A stretch of 38,182 nt of DNA, taken from assembly GCA_013178165.1 (NCBI GenBank), contig JABLXG010000031.1:1-38182 (forward strand), given 5' to 3'. The notes below the pieces were generated by a model. The model ran no database searches. It was given only the letters and a program-made list of their open reading frames with translations, and was not told the origin of the DNA. This document shows, piece after piece, positions 1 through 7,975 of this stretch; position 1 is the first letter of the stretch, and every line of letters begins with the position of its first letter. The stretch is from Anaerolineae bacterium. GTDB taxonomy: Bacteria; Chloroflexota; Anaerolineae; Aggregatilineales; Ch27. The translations under genes were made by a program, and so were the position numbers.

Positions 1-139
1 TTTTCATGTTCCTGCAACAGAATGAAGTCGCGTGTCATTTTGAGAGAAAATACACATGCGATTTGGTGCGTAGATGGGCAACCTTCAACCGGCATCTGAA
101 TTTCAACCGCGAAAGATACACTACCCACTTTTTTGGCGG

Positions 140-168
140 TTGACACAGCGGACATCCCGGAGGAAAAT
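140..168 (+). promoter_or_regulatory. Candidate promoter for mgtE
   Basis: A perfect TTGACA (140-145) is followed after 17 bases by GAAAAT (163-168), which matches 4 of 6 positions of the -10 consensus. Transcription from here would begin near 175 and give a leader of about 200 bases before mgtE. The -10 box is weak, so this is a proposal. Upstream (1-139) I see no supported gene. Confidence 0.35.
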
Positions 169-276
169 CATAGCATCGTATCGCTGTTAGAGGATGTGTC
201 TGGATGGACGAAGGACCTGCCACGTCCGGTCTGGATGTTGGACCCAGGCGCGGCGCAACAGACGATAACTTCATAA

Positions 277-372
277 CCTGGCCCCTGGCAGGCCGTCCCT
301 CCGCCCTCGCTTAAGCCCTCCCCATCCGGCGGCTCCGGGATGTCTCCAGGGGCAAGTGAACATCCCTGGAGG
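277..372 (+). promoter_or_regulatory. mgtE leader with mutually exclusive hairpins hiding the ribosome binding site
   Basis: CTCCAGGG (344-351) is perfectly complementary to CCCTGGAG (364-371), which contains most of the Shine-Dalgarno sequence GGAGG (368-372) of mgtE. The loop is 12 bases, and a G-T pair can extend the stem at each end. The same anti-SD segment (CCAGGGG, 346-352) is also perfectly complementary to CCCCTGG at 282-288, so the two pairings exclude each other. This is the layout of a translational on/off switch. Mg2+-sensing leaders are known upstream of mgtE genes, but I could not match the conserved core of the M-box (ykoK) riboswitch, so the ligand is inferred only from the downstream gene. 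Confidence 0.5.
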
Positions 373-377
373 TGTAC

Positions 378-1727
378 ATGGAGCCGCGAATCCTTGATTC
401 CGTTCTCGATCAGGTTCGCCGCGCCCTGGAACAGGACGATGTGACCGGCGCCGTCAACATCATTGAGGCGCTGCGTCCCTCCGACCAGGCTGAGGTCTTT
501 GCTGAACTGGACGACGCGGCCCAGATTGCGCTCCTGCCGCAGCTGGACCCTGATGATTCGGCGGATATTCTTGAAAAACTGGACGACGAAGAAGTCGCCG
601 AGTTGGCAACGGCCCTGCCCAACGAGGCGCTGATTCGCATCGTCGACGAGATGGAGCCGGATGAAGCCGCTGACTTGCTGGGCGACATCCCTCAGGACAA
701 GGCCCAGCGCGTGCTGGCCGGCCTGGAAGACCCGGAAGAAATCCATCCTCTGCTGCTCCACCCGGACGATAGCGCCGGCGGCCTGATGACCTCGGAATTC
801 CTGGCCCTGCGCCGGCGGATGACCGCCGCCGAAGCCCTGGAGGCGTTGCGCGTCTGGAAGCCGGAGGCGGAGACAATCTACTACATGTTCGTGGTGGATG
901 CAGTTGGGCGGTTGTGCGGCGTCGTTGACCTGCGCCAGCTGGTGATGGCCGATCCTGAAACCCTTCTCACCGACATCATGGACCCCGACGTGATCTCAGT
1001 CACGGTCGGAGCCGATCAGGAGGAGTGCGCCCGCCTGATGTCGCACTACGACCTGTTGGCTCTGCCCGTGATTGACCATGACCGTCGCCTGCTGGGCGTG
1101 GTCACGATCGATGATGTGGTTGATGTGCTGGAGGACGAGGCTACCGAGGACATCCAGCGGCTGGGTGGTTCGCAGCCACTGGGACGCTCCTACCTGGAAA
1201 GCAGCGTCTGGCTGGTCATGCGCAAGCGCATCGGCTGGCTGATGTTACTCTTCCTGACGGAAAGTCTGACCGGCACGGTGCTGCGCCACTTTGAGAAGGA
1301 GCTGGAGACAGCAGTAGCGCTGGCGTTTTTCGTCCCGCTGCTGATCGGCACCGGCGGCAATGCCGGCTCCCAGACCACCAGCACAATCATCCGCGCTCTG
1401 GCGGTGGGTGACATCGAGCTGAAAGACGCGCTCAAGTCGCTGTGGCACGAACTGCGTGTCGGCCTGTTGCTGGGCCTGGGCATGGCGGTAGTGGCTTATA
1501 TCCGGGCGCTAACCTGGAACTCCACGCCCGATCTGGCGGCAACCGTCTCCCTGGCCATCCTGACAATCGTGATCTGGGCTAACGGCCTGGGCGCGGTCCT
1601 GCCGCTGCTGGCAACACGCCTGCGCATCGATCCAACCGTGGTCTCTGGCCCGGTGATGAGCACCCTGGTTGACGCCACCGGCCTGTTTATCTACTTCACG
1701 ATTGCCCGCCTGCTGATGGGCCTGTGA
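378..1727 (+). CDS. mgtE: Magnesium transporter MgtE
   Basis: A 449-residue protein of normal MgtE length with the family's domain order: N-terminal helical Mg2+-sensing domain (about residues 1-130), two CBS domains (about 130-255) and a C-terminal membrane domain (about 285-449). The hallmark GGNAGSQ lies near residue 326, and the last membrane segments carry DPTVVSGP and LVDATGLFIYF, the conserved pore region. The family forms homodimeric Mg2+ channels gated by cytosolic Mg2+ binding. ATG 378 is chosen over the in-frame GTG at 372 because GGAGG (368-372) sits 5 bases before it. The SD can be sequestered by the leader hairpin. An ABC transporter gene follows after 37 bases and may be cotranscribed. 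Confidence 0.95.
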   Translation: MEPRILDSVLDQVRRALEQDDVTGAVNIIEALRPSDQAEVFAELDDAAQIALLPQLDPDDSADILEKLDDEEVAELATALPNEALIRIVDEMEPDEAADLLGDIPQDKAQRVLAGLEDPEEIHPLLLHPDDSAGGLMTSEFLALRRRMTAAEALEALRVWKPEAETIYYMFVVDAVGRLCGVVDLRQLVMADPETLLTDIMDPDVISVTVGADQEECARLMSHYDLLALPVIDHDRRLLGVVTIDDVVDVLEDEATEDIQRLGGSQPLGRSYLESSVWLVMRKRIGWLMLLFLTESLTGTVLRHFEKELETAVALAFFVPLLIGTGGNAGSQTTSTIIRALAVGDIELKDALKSLWHELRVGLLLGLGMAVVAYIRALTWNSTPDLAATVSLAILTIVIWANGLGAVLPLLATRLRIDPTVVSGPVMSTLVDATGLFIYFTIARLLMGL

Positions 1728-1764
1728 CGCAGGGCAAATCGTTTGAGCAGCTGGAGAATGCCCG

Positions 1765-3492
1765 ATGCTGAATCTCTTCAGCGGCATCTTTAAAGTTCAG
1801 CAACCCACAGAGCGCAGCTTTGGCTGGGCCGATGTCATTGTGCTGGCGATCGTGATCAGCCTGATCTATGCAGGCGTCCGTCTGGCAATCAACACCCCCG
1901 CTCAGATCGCGGGACCGCCGATCTCCCTGGCGCCTGAGGCGCTGCCCTACTATGCCATCCGCTCGGTGGGGCGCATGGCAGCGGCCTATGCGCTCTCGTT
2001 GGTCTTCGCGCTTGTGTACGGGCGCGTTGCGGCCTACCACCGTCGGGCCGAGCAAGTCCTGATGCCGCTGCTGGATGTGCTACAGAGTGTCCCCATTCTG
2101 TCGTTCCTGCCGGTAGTGCTGCTAAGCCTGAGCGCCGTGCTACCCCAGGCCACCGCCGCTGAACTGGCCTCGATCATCCTGATCTTCACCAGCCAGGCCT
2201 GGAACCTGGTGTTCGTCTGGTACCAGTCGCTGACGACCATCCCGAACGAGCTAAACGAGGCCTCAACCGTTTTTCGCTTCGGCACCTGGCTGCGCTTTAG
2301 GACGCTGGAACTGCCCTTCGCGGCGATAGGACTGCTGTGGAACAGCATGATGAGCTGGGCGGGCGGCTGGTTCTTCCTGATGGCTGCGGAGATTTTCACC
2401 GTCGGCGAGAAGGATTTCCGGCTGCTGGGGCTGGGGGCTTACCTGCATGAAGCCGCCAACCAGCAGGACTTCCGCGCCATCGCCTGGGGGATCGCTGCGC
2501 TGCTGTTGGTGATCATCCTGCTGGATCAGCTGGTCTGGCGTCCCCTGCTGGCCTGGGCTGACCGCTTCAAGCTGGAGATGGTGGAAAGCGATAATCCACC
2601 GACCTCGTGGTTCTACAATCTGCTGCAGTCTACCCATATCACCACCTGGCTGGGCCAGCACGTCTACCACCCGATCAGCGAGGCGCTGGATATGGCACTG
2701 GGGCGCTTTGGCCAGCCCGCCACGACCCAGGAGACGGCCCGCCAGCGACGCCCCTGGCTTGCTTATCTGCTGGCGCTTGTCCTGGGGCTGGGGGTGGTCT
2801 ACAGCCTGGAACAGGCCGGGGAACTGCTGACGCAGGTGTCTTTCACCCAGTGGGAGGAAATCGCCCTGGGGGTAGCAGCCACGCTGGCGCGGGTCATGGC
2901 GGCGCTGGCTATCGCCCTGGCATGGACAATCCCGGTTGGCGTGTTGATCGGCACCAAGCCGCAGGTTGCCGCGGTACTGCAACCGATCGTCCAGATCGCG
3001 GCGTCGGTGCCCGCCACAGCGCTGTTCCCGGTGCTGCTGCTCTTTCTGCTTCACCTGCCGGGCGGGTTGAATATCGCCGCTGTCATACTGATGCTGATGG
3101 GCACCCAGTGGTACCTGCTGTTCAACATCATCGCCGGGGCGACAGCCATCCCCCAGGACCTCAAGTTCACCAGCACATTGCTGGGGCTAGATCGCCTGGC
3201 CCGCTGGCGCACGCTGATCCTGCCCGCCCTGTTCCCCTTTATCATCACCGGGGCGATCACGGCCAGCGGCGGCGCGTGGAACGCCAGCATCGTGGCAGAG
3301 TACTTCCACTTCGGCGGGGAAAACCATCAGGTCACCGGTATCGGCGCCCTGATCGCTGCTGCCACCGCCAGCGGCGACTTCCCGCTCCTGCTGGCGGCGA
3401 CCCTGACCATGATCCTGACCGTAGCGCTGATCAACCGCCTGCTCTGGCGGCGGCTCTACCGCCGCGCGGAAGAGCAGTTTCGAATGGAGTAA
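1765..3492 (+). CDS. Double-length ABC transporter permease (NitT/TauT/SsuC type)
   Basis: A 575-residue membrane protein containing two tandem BPD_transp_1 permease units joined in one chain, about residues 60-260 and 360-570. Usual family members are about 250 residues and carry one unit. Each half has the cytoplasmic coupling-loop region followed by a hydrophobic segment: in the first half around EASTVFRFG...RTLELPFA, in the second around TSTLLGLDRLARWRTLILPA. This style is typical of importers for nitrate, sulfonate, taurine or bicarbonate-like anions. GGAG lies 9 bases before ATG 1765. The ATPase gene follows after 3 bases. No periplasmic substrate-binding protein is encoded in the window, so the substrate cannot be assigned. 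Proximity to mgtE might point to a metal-related role, but that is speculation. Confidence 0.9.
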   Translation: MLNLFSGIFKVQQPTERSFGWADVIVLAIVISLIYAGVRLAINTPAQIAGPPISLAPEALPYYAIRSVGRMAAAYALSLVFALVYGRVAAYHRRAEQVLMPLLDVLQSVPILSFLPVVLLSLSAVLPQATAAELASIILIFTSQAWNLVFVWYQSLTTIPNELNEASTVFRFGTWLRFRTLELPFAAIGLLWNSMMSWAGGWFFLMAAEIFTVGEKDFRLLGLGAYLHEAANQQDFRAIAWGIAALLLVIILLDQLVWRPLLAWADRFKLEMVESDNPPTSWFYNLLQSTHITTWLGQHVYHPISEALDMALGRFGQPATTQETARQRRPWLAYLLALVLGLGVVYSLEQAGELLTQVSFTQWEEIALGVAATLARVMAALAIALAWTIPVGVLIGTKPQVAAVLQPIVQIAASVPATALFPVLLLFLLHLPGGLNIAAVILMLMGTQWYLLFNIIAGATAIPQDLKFTSTLLGLDRLARWRTLILPALFPFIITGAITASGGAWNASIVAEYFHFGGENHQVTGIGALIAAATASGDFPLLLAATLTMILTVALINRLLWRRLYRRAEEQFRME

Positions 3493-3495
3493 GCC

Positions 3496-4800
3496 ATGAA
3501 GAACGAACATCTGCTGCAACTCAGGGGAATCACTCAGAAATACAGCAGGGGCGAGCGGCGTTTTACGGCGGTTGAAAACGTCAACCTGACCATTGACGAA
3601 GGCGAATTCGTGGCGCTACTCGGCCCCTCTGGCTGTGGCAAAAGCACCCTGCTACGCATCGTCACCGGCCTGAACCAGCCCGCCGAAGGTCTGGTGATCT
3701 ACCGCGGCCAGCCGTTGAACGGCGTTAACCCGCACGCGACGATCGTCTTTCAGACGTTCGCCCTGTTCCCCTGGCTGACTGTGCAGCAGAACGTTGAGGT
3801 GGCCCTCAAGGCGCGGGGGATGCCGGCTTCCCTGCGCACAGTGCGGGCGATTGAGCTGCTGGATATGGTCGGTCTGGATGGCTTTGAAACCGCCTTCCCG
3901 CGCGAGCTTTCCGGCGGGATGCGGCAGAAGGTCGGCTTTGCGCGGGCAATGGCCGTCGAACCGGAACTGCTGTGCCTGGACGAAGCCTTCTCCGCCCTGG
4001 ATGTGCTCAGCGCTGAATCCCTGCGTGGCGAATTGCTGGAGTTGTGGACCAGCGGGTCCATCCCGACCAAAGCGATCCTGATGGTCACTCATAACATCGA
4101 AGAAGCGGTGCTGATGGCCGACCGGGTGGTAGTGATGGATAAGCAGCCGGGACGCGTGATCGCCGACCTGAAGATCCCTCTGGAGCACCCGCGCCAGCGC
4201 AAATCCCCCCAGTTTCTGGACATGCTGGATCGGGTCTACGCGCTGCTGGCCGGGCAAACCCAACCGGAGCATATTGAGCTGGGGAGTGCGCCGGGCGAGG
4301 CCGGACGCACCCGCGCCTTGCCGGATGTGTCGGTGAGCGAGCTAGCCGGTCTGTTGGAATTCCTGGACGAGATGCCCGGCAACCGCACGGACGTGTACCG
4401 GCTGGAACAGGAATTGAACCTGGGCACGGATCCGGTGCTCGCACTGACCGAGGCCGCCGAATTGCTGGGCTTCGCTACCATCGCCAAAGGCGATATTGCC
4501 CTGACACCACTGGGCGAAACCTTCGCTGAAGCCAGTATTCTGGCCCGCAAGGAGATCCTGGCCACGCGCATCCGGCGTCTGCCGATGTTCAAATGGCTGC
4601 TGGCCATGCTGGACGCCGCCGATAAGGGACAGCTCGATCGCGACGTCATCCGGCTGGCGCTGGAACTGGAATTCTCGCCGGAAGAAGCCGCCCACCAGGT
4701 TGATCTGGCGATCCAGTGGGGCCGTTACGCCGAACTACTGGCCTACGACGACAATACCGAGACGATCTTCCGGGAGATGGCGGAGGTCGACGCTGGCTGA
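3496..4800 (+). CDS. ABC transporter ATPase with AAA-associated C-terminal domain
   Basis: A 434-residue ATPase partnering the permease just upstream. The N-terminal ABC domain has Walker A GPSGCGKST (43-51), a Q-loop in VFQTFALFPWLTV, signature LSGGMRQKVGFARA, Walker B LLCLDEAFSALD and the H-loop MVTHNIEEAV. All catalytic motifs are present. Residues about 279-430 form an extra domain resembling AAA_assoc_C (PF09821), found in a subset of NitT/TauT-like ATPases without a known ligand. The family couples ATP hydrolysis to solute movement on the cytoplasmic face. It is the last gene of the mgtE-permease-ATPase run; an independent promoter follows at 4812. Confidence 0.93.
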   Translation: MKNEHLLQLRGITQKYSRGERRFTAVENVNLTIDEGEFVALLGPSGCGKSTLLRIVTGLNQPAEGLVIYRGQPLNGVNPHATIVFQTFALFPWLTVQQNVEVALKARGMPASLRTVRAIELLDMVGLDGFETAFPRELSGGMRQKVGFARAMAVEPELLCLDEAFSALDVLSAESLRGELLELWTSGSIPTKAILMVTHNIEEAVLMADRVVVMDKQPGRVIADLKIPLEHPRQRKSPQFLDMLDRVYALLAGQTQPEHIELGSAPGEAGRTRALPDVSVSELAGLLEFLDEMPGNRTDVYRLEQELNLGTDPVLALTEAAELLGFATIAKGDIALTPLGETFAEASILARKEILATRIRRLPMFKWLLAMLDAADKGQLDRDVIRLALELEFSPEEAAHQVDLAIQWGRYAELLAYDDNTETIFREMAEVDAG

Positions 4801-4811
4801 GTTTTCTGCTA

Positions 4812-4840
4812 TTGCGAAAACGGGGAGGGCTGGCGATAAT
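4812..4840 (+). promoter_or_regulatory. Candidate promoter for the recombinase-like gene
   Basis: TTGCGA (4812-4817, 4 of 6 matches) and GATAAT (4835-4840, 5 of 6) are separated by exactly 17 bases in the 81-base gap after the ABC ATPase. A strong ribosome binding site (GGAGG) follows before ATG 4882. Confidence 0.5.
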
Positions 4841-4881
4841 AAACATGGCACATTTGTTCTTTCGCTGGAGGAACAACCACC

Positions 4882-5829
4882 ATGACCGCCCGCCAGCTCC
4901 CCCTGCTACCTACTTCGGATGGGCTAAACCCGCCCCTGACGCGGGAAAGCCCCCTGCACGAGGCCATCACGCCCTTCCAGCAGTACCTGCGCCGCCAGGG
5001 CAAGACCCGCAACACCATCATCGCCTTCACCTCTGACCTCAACCTGCTCATGGAGTTCGCCGGGCGGGAGGCTCCGCTCAAGGCCCTGACGACCGATACA
5101 CTCAACCGCTTCCTGCACTGGATCGAATACGGGCGCGGCATCCCCTGTAGCCAGAAGAGCTATGCTCGCCGCGTGACCACGCTCAAGGTGTTCTTCGGTT
5201 ACCTGTACACTGTCGAGGTGCTCAATACCAATCCGGCGGCGGCGCTGGTGCAACGCTCCGGCAGCGCCCCGCTACCGCATGTCCTGACCCCGGCCCAGAT
5301 CGACGCCGTGCTAGAAGTCACCGGGCGTCTGCGCTTTGCGGAAAAACCCGACGCCCGGCCTGACCTGCTCGTCCGCCTGCTGTTAGATACCGGCCTCAAG
5401 AAGGGGGAGGTGATGGCCCTTACCCCTGCCGACATCGACCGGACGACCACGCCGCCGATCGTCAAAGTGCGCCATGATTCGCCACGTAACCGCTACCGCG
5501 AACGCGACATCCCGCTTGATCCGGAATGGCCACCCCTGCTGGACGAGTACCTGGAGCAGTATGCGCCGAAGGAAGTCATCTTCGATTGCACAGCACGCAA
5601 CCTGGAATACGTGCTCAAGGACATCGGTATCGCGGCGGGGATCACGGACTTCCTGCTGTCGTTTGTGGTGCTGCGCTGGACAAGCGCCCTGCAGGATTTG
5701 CGGCGCGGTATGGAGCCAGACCTGTTGCGAGAAAAGCAGGGCCTCAGCCGCATCAGCTGGTACGAGACCTACGCCAAGCTGCAGGCGTTGCTGGCCCGGC
5801 AGGCCGACCTGGACGCCACGCCGGGGTAA
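4882..5829 (+). CDS. Tyrosine recombinase-like protein with degenerate active site
   Basis: A 315-residue protein with the two-domain XerC/D-like layout: SAM-like core-binding domain (about 25-110) and catalytic-fold domain (about 125-305). Aligning by eye to the R-H-R-H/W-Y signature, the C-terminal box fits without gaps, but catalytic positions are changed. Arg I of the TGLR motif is Lys173 (TGLKKGE), the first His of HxxR is Val262, and the His/Trp of the GH motif is Leu288. Arg265 and the nucleophile Tyr297 remain. The frame is intact over the full length, so it is not a pseudogene by disruption. It may bind DNA without efficient recombination, or use altered chemistry. No att-like repeats or phage genes flank it. 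Confidence 0.85.
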   Translation: MTARQLPLLPTSDGLNPPLTRESPLHEAITPFQQYLRRQGKTRNTIIAFTSDLNLLMEFAGREAPLKALTTDTLNRFLHWIEYGRGIPCSQKSYARRVTTLKVFFGYLYTVEVLNTNPAAALVQRSGSAPLPHVLTPAQIDAVLEVTGRLRFAEKPDARPDLLVRLLLDTGLKKGEVMALTPADIDRTTTPPIVKVRHDSPRNRYRERDIPLDPEWPPLLDEYLEQYAPKEVIFDCTARNLEYVLKDIGIAAGITDFLLSFVVLRWTSALQDLRRGMEPDLLREKQGLSRISWYETYAKLQALLARQADLDATPG

Positions 5830-5928
5830 TCTGCTCCGGCGCCCCTCCGCCGCGACCAATCCTTTTCCTGACTCCGGACTCGTGTCTCCTGTTTCTCCGG
5901 CCTCCTCTGGCTCTGCACCAGTTGCTTG

Positions 5929-5948
5929 TTTAGAACATTTGTGCTAAA
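5929..5948. promoter_or_regulatory. Dyad operator overlapping the DUF3795 gene promoter
   Basis: Two 9-base arms, TTTAGAACA and TGTGCTAAA, are separated by TT and pair at 8 of 9 positions. The right arm runs into an extended -10 element, TGC-TAAACT (5942-5950). TTGCTT at 5922-5927 lies 17 bases upstream as a weak -35. The core GAAC-N4-GTGC differs by one base from the Gram-positive SOS (LexA) box core GAAC-N4-GTTC. LexA control is a hypothesis; repressor-like placement over the promoter is what the sequence shows. Confidence 0.45.
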
Positions 5949-5987
5949 CTGAATATTGATCGTCCGTTCGACTGTGGAGAAAAAGCG

Positions 5988-6332
5988 ATGATCGACGAAA
6001 TGGTGGCCTACTGTGGGCTGGACTGCGCCGCCTGCCCCGCCTATCGCGCCACCCAGACCGAAGACCTGCCGCGCCTGGAGACACTGGCCCTGGAATGGTT
6101 CGGCGAGGCGAATGCTGCCAACGCCGCCTGCGATGGCTGCCTGACCGCCAACCGCGGACGGCTCAATCGCTGGTGCCGGGAATGCCCGCTGCGGGCCTGC
6201 GCCCGCGCGATGGGCATCCGGACCTGCGCCTTCTGCGCCGATTACCCGGACTGCCGCCACCTCCAGAAGATGTTTTCCCACACCCCGGACGCTAAAGCCC
6301 GCCTGGACGCGCTCCGTACCATGTTGCGCTGA
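5988..6332 (+). CDS. Cys-rich DUF3795 family protein
   Basis: A 114-residue protein starting with the family hallmark YCGLDCAACPAY and containing many paired cysteines (DGC, WCRECPLRAC, TCAFCADYPDC). The pattern suggests binding of zinc or an iron-sulfur cluster. DUF3795 proteins are common in anaerobes and have no established function that I know of. Length is typical. GGAG lies upstream of ATG 5988. It sits alone between the recombinase-like gene and the LLM oxidoreductase and has its own promoter with a dyad over the -10 box. Confidence 0.85.
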   Translation: MIDEMVAYCGLDCAACPAYRATQTEDLPRLETLALEWFGEANAANAACDGCLTANRGRLNRWCRECPLRACARAMGIRTCAFCADYPDCRHLQKMFSHTPDAKARLDALRTMLR

Positions 6333-6417
6333 GCACCCGCTTTCTGCGCGGCGGTAGCTTTCGCCCTGCTTTTCTGGCACACTACAGGCCGTGCGGAAAC
6401 ATCTGAGGGGGGAGAGC

Positions 6418-7293
6418 ATGACCGCCACGCGCATGAAGTTCGCCGTGAACATCCCGCCGTTCGGGGAGTTAGCCGACCCGCGCGCCCTGGTAGCGCTGGC
6501 CCGCCAGGCGGAGGCCGCCGGCTGGGATGGTTTCTTCCTGTGGGATCATGTGGTGTTCCACCCGTTCGGGAACGCGGTAGCCGATCCCTGGGTGGCGCTG
6601 GCGGCTATCGCTACTGCCACGGAACACATCTGGCTTGGCCCGATGCTCACCCCGCTGGCCCGCCGCCGGCCCTGGCAGGTAGCCCGTCAGGCCGTCACGC
6701 TCGACCGGCTATCCAATGGGCGGCTGATCCTCAGCGTGGGGCTTGGCGACCCGGTGCAATGGGACTTCGGCTTCTTTGGGGAACCGACGGACGCCCGCGT
6801 CCGGGCGGAGATGCTGGATGAAGGGCTGGCAATCATCACCGGCCTGTGGCGTGGGGAGCCGTTCCACTTTGAAGGGAAGCACTACCACCTGCAGGAGTTG
6901 ATCTTCCTGCCGCGCCCGCTGCAACAGCCGCGCATCCCGATCTGGGTGGGCGGCTGGTGGCCCCACCGCCGCCCGCTGACCCGCGCCGCTCGCTGGGATG
7001 GGGTTTGCCCCGGCGCGGACAGGCCGCTGAAGCCCGACGACTGGCGGGAGATCATGGCTCATGTGGCCCGCCACCGGACGACCGACACTCCGTTTGACGC
7101 CGTGCACAGCGGCCCGCTGCCGACCGACCCCGGCACAGCGGCGGAGGCGATCGCCCCCTATTCAGAAGTGGGAGTCACCTGGTGGGTGGCCGACACGCTG
7201 GGCGATGTGCCCTGGGATGACCCACAGTGGGTCGAAAAGATTGTGCCCAATATCCGCGAGCGCATCGCCCAGGGGCCACCGAGGATCGGGTAG
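6418..7293 (+). CDS. LLM class flavin-dependent oxidoreductase
   Basis: A 291-residue luciferase-like monooxygenase fold (TIM barrel) protein. Recognisable family stretches are AEAAGWDGFFLWDH near the N-terminus, ATATEHIWLGPMLTPLARRRPWQVARQ, LDRLSNGRLILSVGLGD and FEGKHYHL...PRPLQQPRIPIWVGG. Members use reduced FMN or F420; the cofactor and substrate here cannot be told. ATG 6418 is preferred over an upstream GTG at 6391 because of the purine-rich GAGGGGGGAGAG immediately before it. The nitroreductase gene converges on its 3' end with only 4 bases between the stop codons. Confidence 0.9.
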   Translation: MTATRMKFAVNIPPFGELADPRALVALARQAEAAGWDGFFLWDHVVFHPFGNAVADPWVALAAIATATEHIWLGPMLTPLARRRPWQVARQAVTLDRLSNGRLILSVGLGDPVQWDFGFFGEPTDARVRAEMLDEGLAIITGLWRGEPFHFEGKHYHLQELIFLPRPLQQPRIPIWVGGWWPHRRPLTRAARWDGVCPGADRPLKPDDWREIMAHVARHRTTDTPFDAVHSGPLPTDPGTAAEAIAPYSEVGVTWWVADTLGDVPWDDPQWVEKIVPNIRERIAQGPPRIG

Positions 7294-7297
7294 GGCG

Positions 7298-7819
7298 CTA
7301 CCACCGCTCCCAGTGGACGACCTCGGCCAGCGGACGGCGGCCGCCCTTCCTGGCCGGGCGGGGCTGCGCCGCCTCCCCCGCCGGATAGCCGAAGGACAGC
7401 ACCAGCCGGGCTGATTTTTCCGCCGGGTAGCCCAGGATTGCCCGCGCGGCGGCTTCGTCGTAGATCGTGCCGGGGCAGGAGCCGACACCCAGCGCCTGGG
7501 CGGCAAGTTGCATGTAGGCCGCCGCTTGGCCGGCGTCAAACATGTGCCAGGGGTAGCGATCGTTGCCCTCCGGGGCAGGCGTGACGATGACCACACACAA
7601 CGCTGCTCCGGCCACATGGCCCATCCACGGCCCGGTGGTGGCCAGGGCGCGCAGCGTCTCCCGCTCCCGGATGGCGATGAAATCCCACGGCTGGGAATTC
7701 TTGGCGCTCTGGGCGCGGCGGCCCGCGTCCAGGATGCGAATCACAACCTGCTCCGGCAATGGCTGATCCGCGAACTGGCGGACAGCCCGCTTGCTGCGGA
7801 TGGCTTCCCACACGTCCAT
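7298..7819 (-). CDS. Nitroreductase family FMN oxidoreductase
   Basis: A 173-residue protein of the small nitroreductase type. RSKRAVRQFADQPLP near the N-terminus and AKNSQPWDFIAI are the FMN-binding stretches. GVGSCPGTIYDEAAARAILGYP and LVLSFGYPAGE form the family's C-terminal half. These flavoproteins reduce nitro groups, quinones or similar acceptors with NAD(P)H; the substrate is unknown here. The start at 7819 has GGGGGAGG eight bases upstream, so longer in-frame upstream starts are unlikely. A GGTACAAT -10-like element lies about 37 bases upstream. Its gene tail-to-tails with the LLM oxidoreductase, another flavin enzyme. Confidence 0.88.
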   Translation of the reverse strand: MDVWEAIRSKRAVRQFADQPLPEQVVIRILDAGRRAQSAKNSQPWDFIAIRERETLRALATTGPWMGHVAGAALCVVIVTPAPEGNDRYPWHMFDAGQAAAYMQLAAQALGVGSCPGTIYDEAAARAILGYPAEKSARLVLSFGYPAGEAAQPRPARKGGRRPLAEVVHWERW

Positions 7820-7855
7820 GATCCGGCCTCCCCCCATGATTCCCACGCTGCCTCT

Positions 7856-7861
7856 ATTGTA
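7856..7861 (-). promoter_or_regulatory. Candidate -10 box (TACAAT) for the nitroreductase gene
   Basis: On the minus strand the sequence GCGGTACAAT lies 37 bases before the start codon. TACAAT matches 5 of 6 of the -10 consensus. No convincing -35 box precedes it. Confidence 0.35.
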
Positions 7862-7906
7862 CCGCCGGGGTGAGGAGCGGAATCGGACGCGCCGGCTTGC
7901 GTCCGC

Positions 7907-7934
7907 TTGTGCCAATCTGCGCCCCGGTGATAAT
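7907..7934 (+). promoter_or_regulatory. Candidate promoter for the GT-C-like membrane protein gene
   Basis: TTGTGC (7907-7912) and GATAAT (7929-7934, 5 of 6) are separated by 16 bases, about 40 bases before ATG 7976. The -35 match is only 3 of 6. Confidence 0.3.
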
Positions 7935-7975
7935 CTGGTCACGCATCTGTGCGGCCTGTACATCTGGGGCCACCT

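Noticed and set aside
170-377. Match of the mgtE leader to the known M-box (ykoK) riboswitch
   Set aside because: A GTTAG-like stretch is present near 187, but the conserved core sequence and order of helices could not be aligned, so only a generic SD switch is claimed.
2607-3575. 322-codon plus-strand reading frame across the permease gene
   Set aside because: It is out of frame with the clear permease, overlaps the ATPase start, and its Pro/Ala/Gly/Arg-rich translation is typical of a shadow frame in GC-rich DNA.
4882-5829. Integrase of a prophage or genomic island
   Set aside because: No phage genes, tRNA or att-like repeats flank it, and most catalytic residues are changed.
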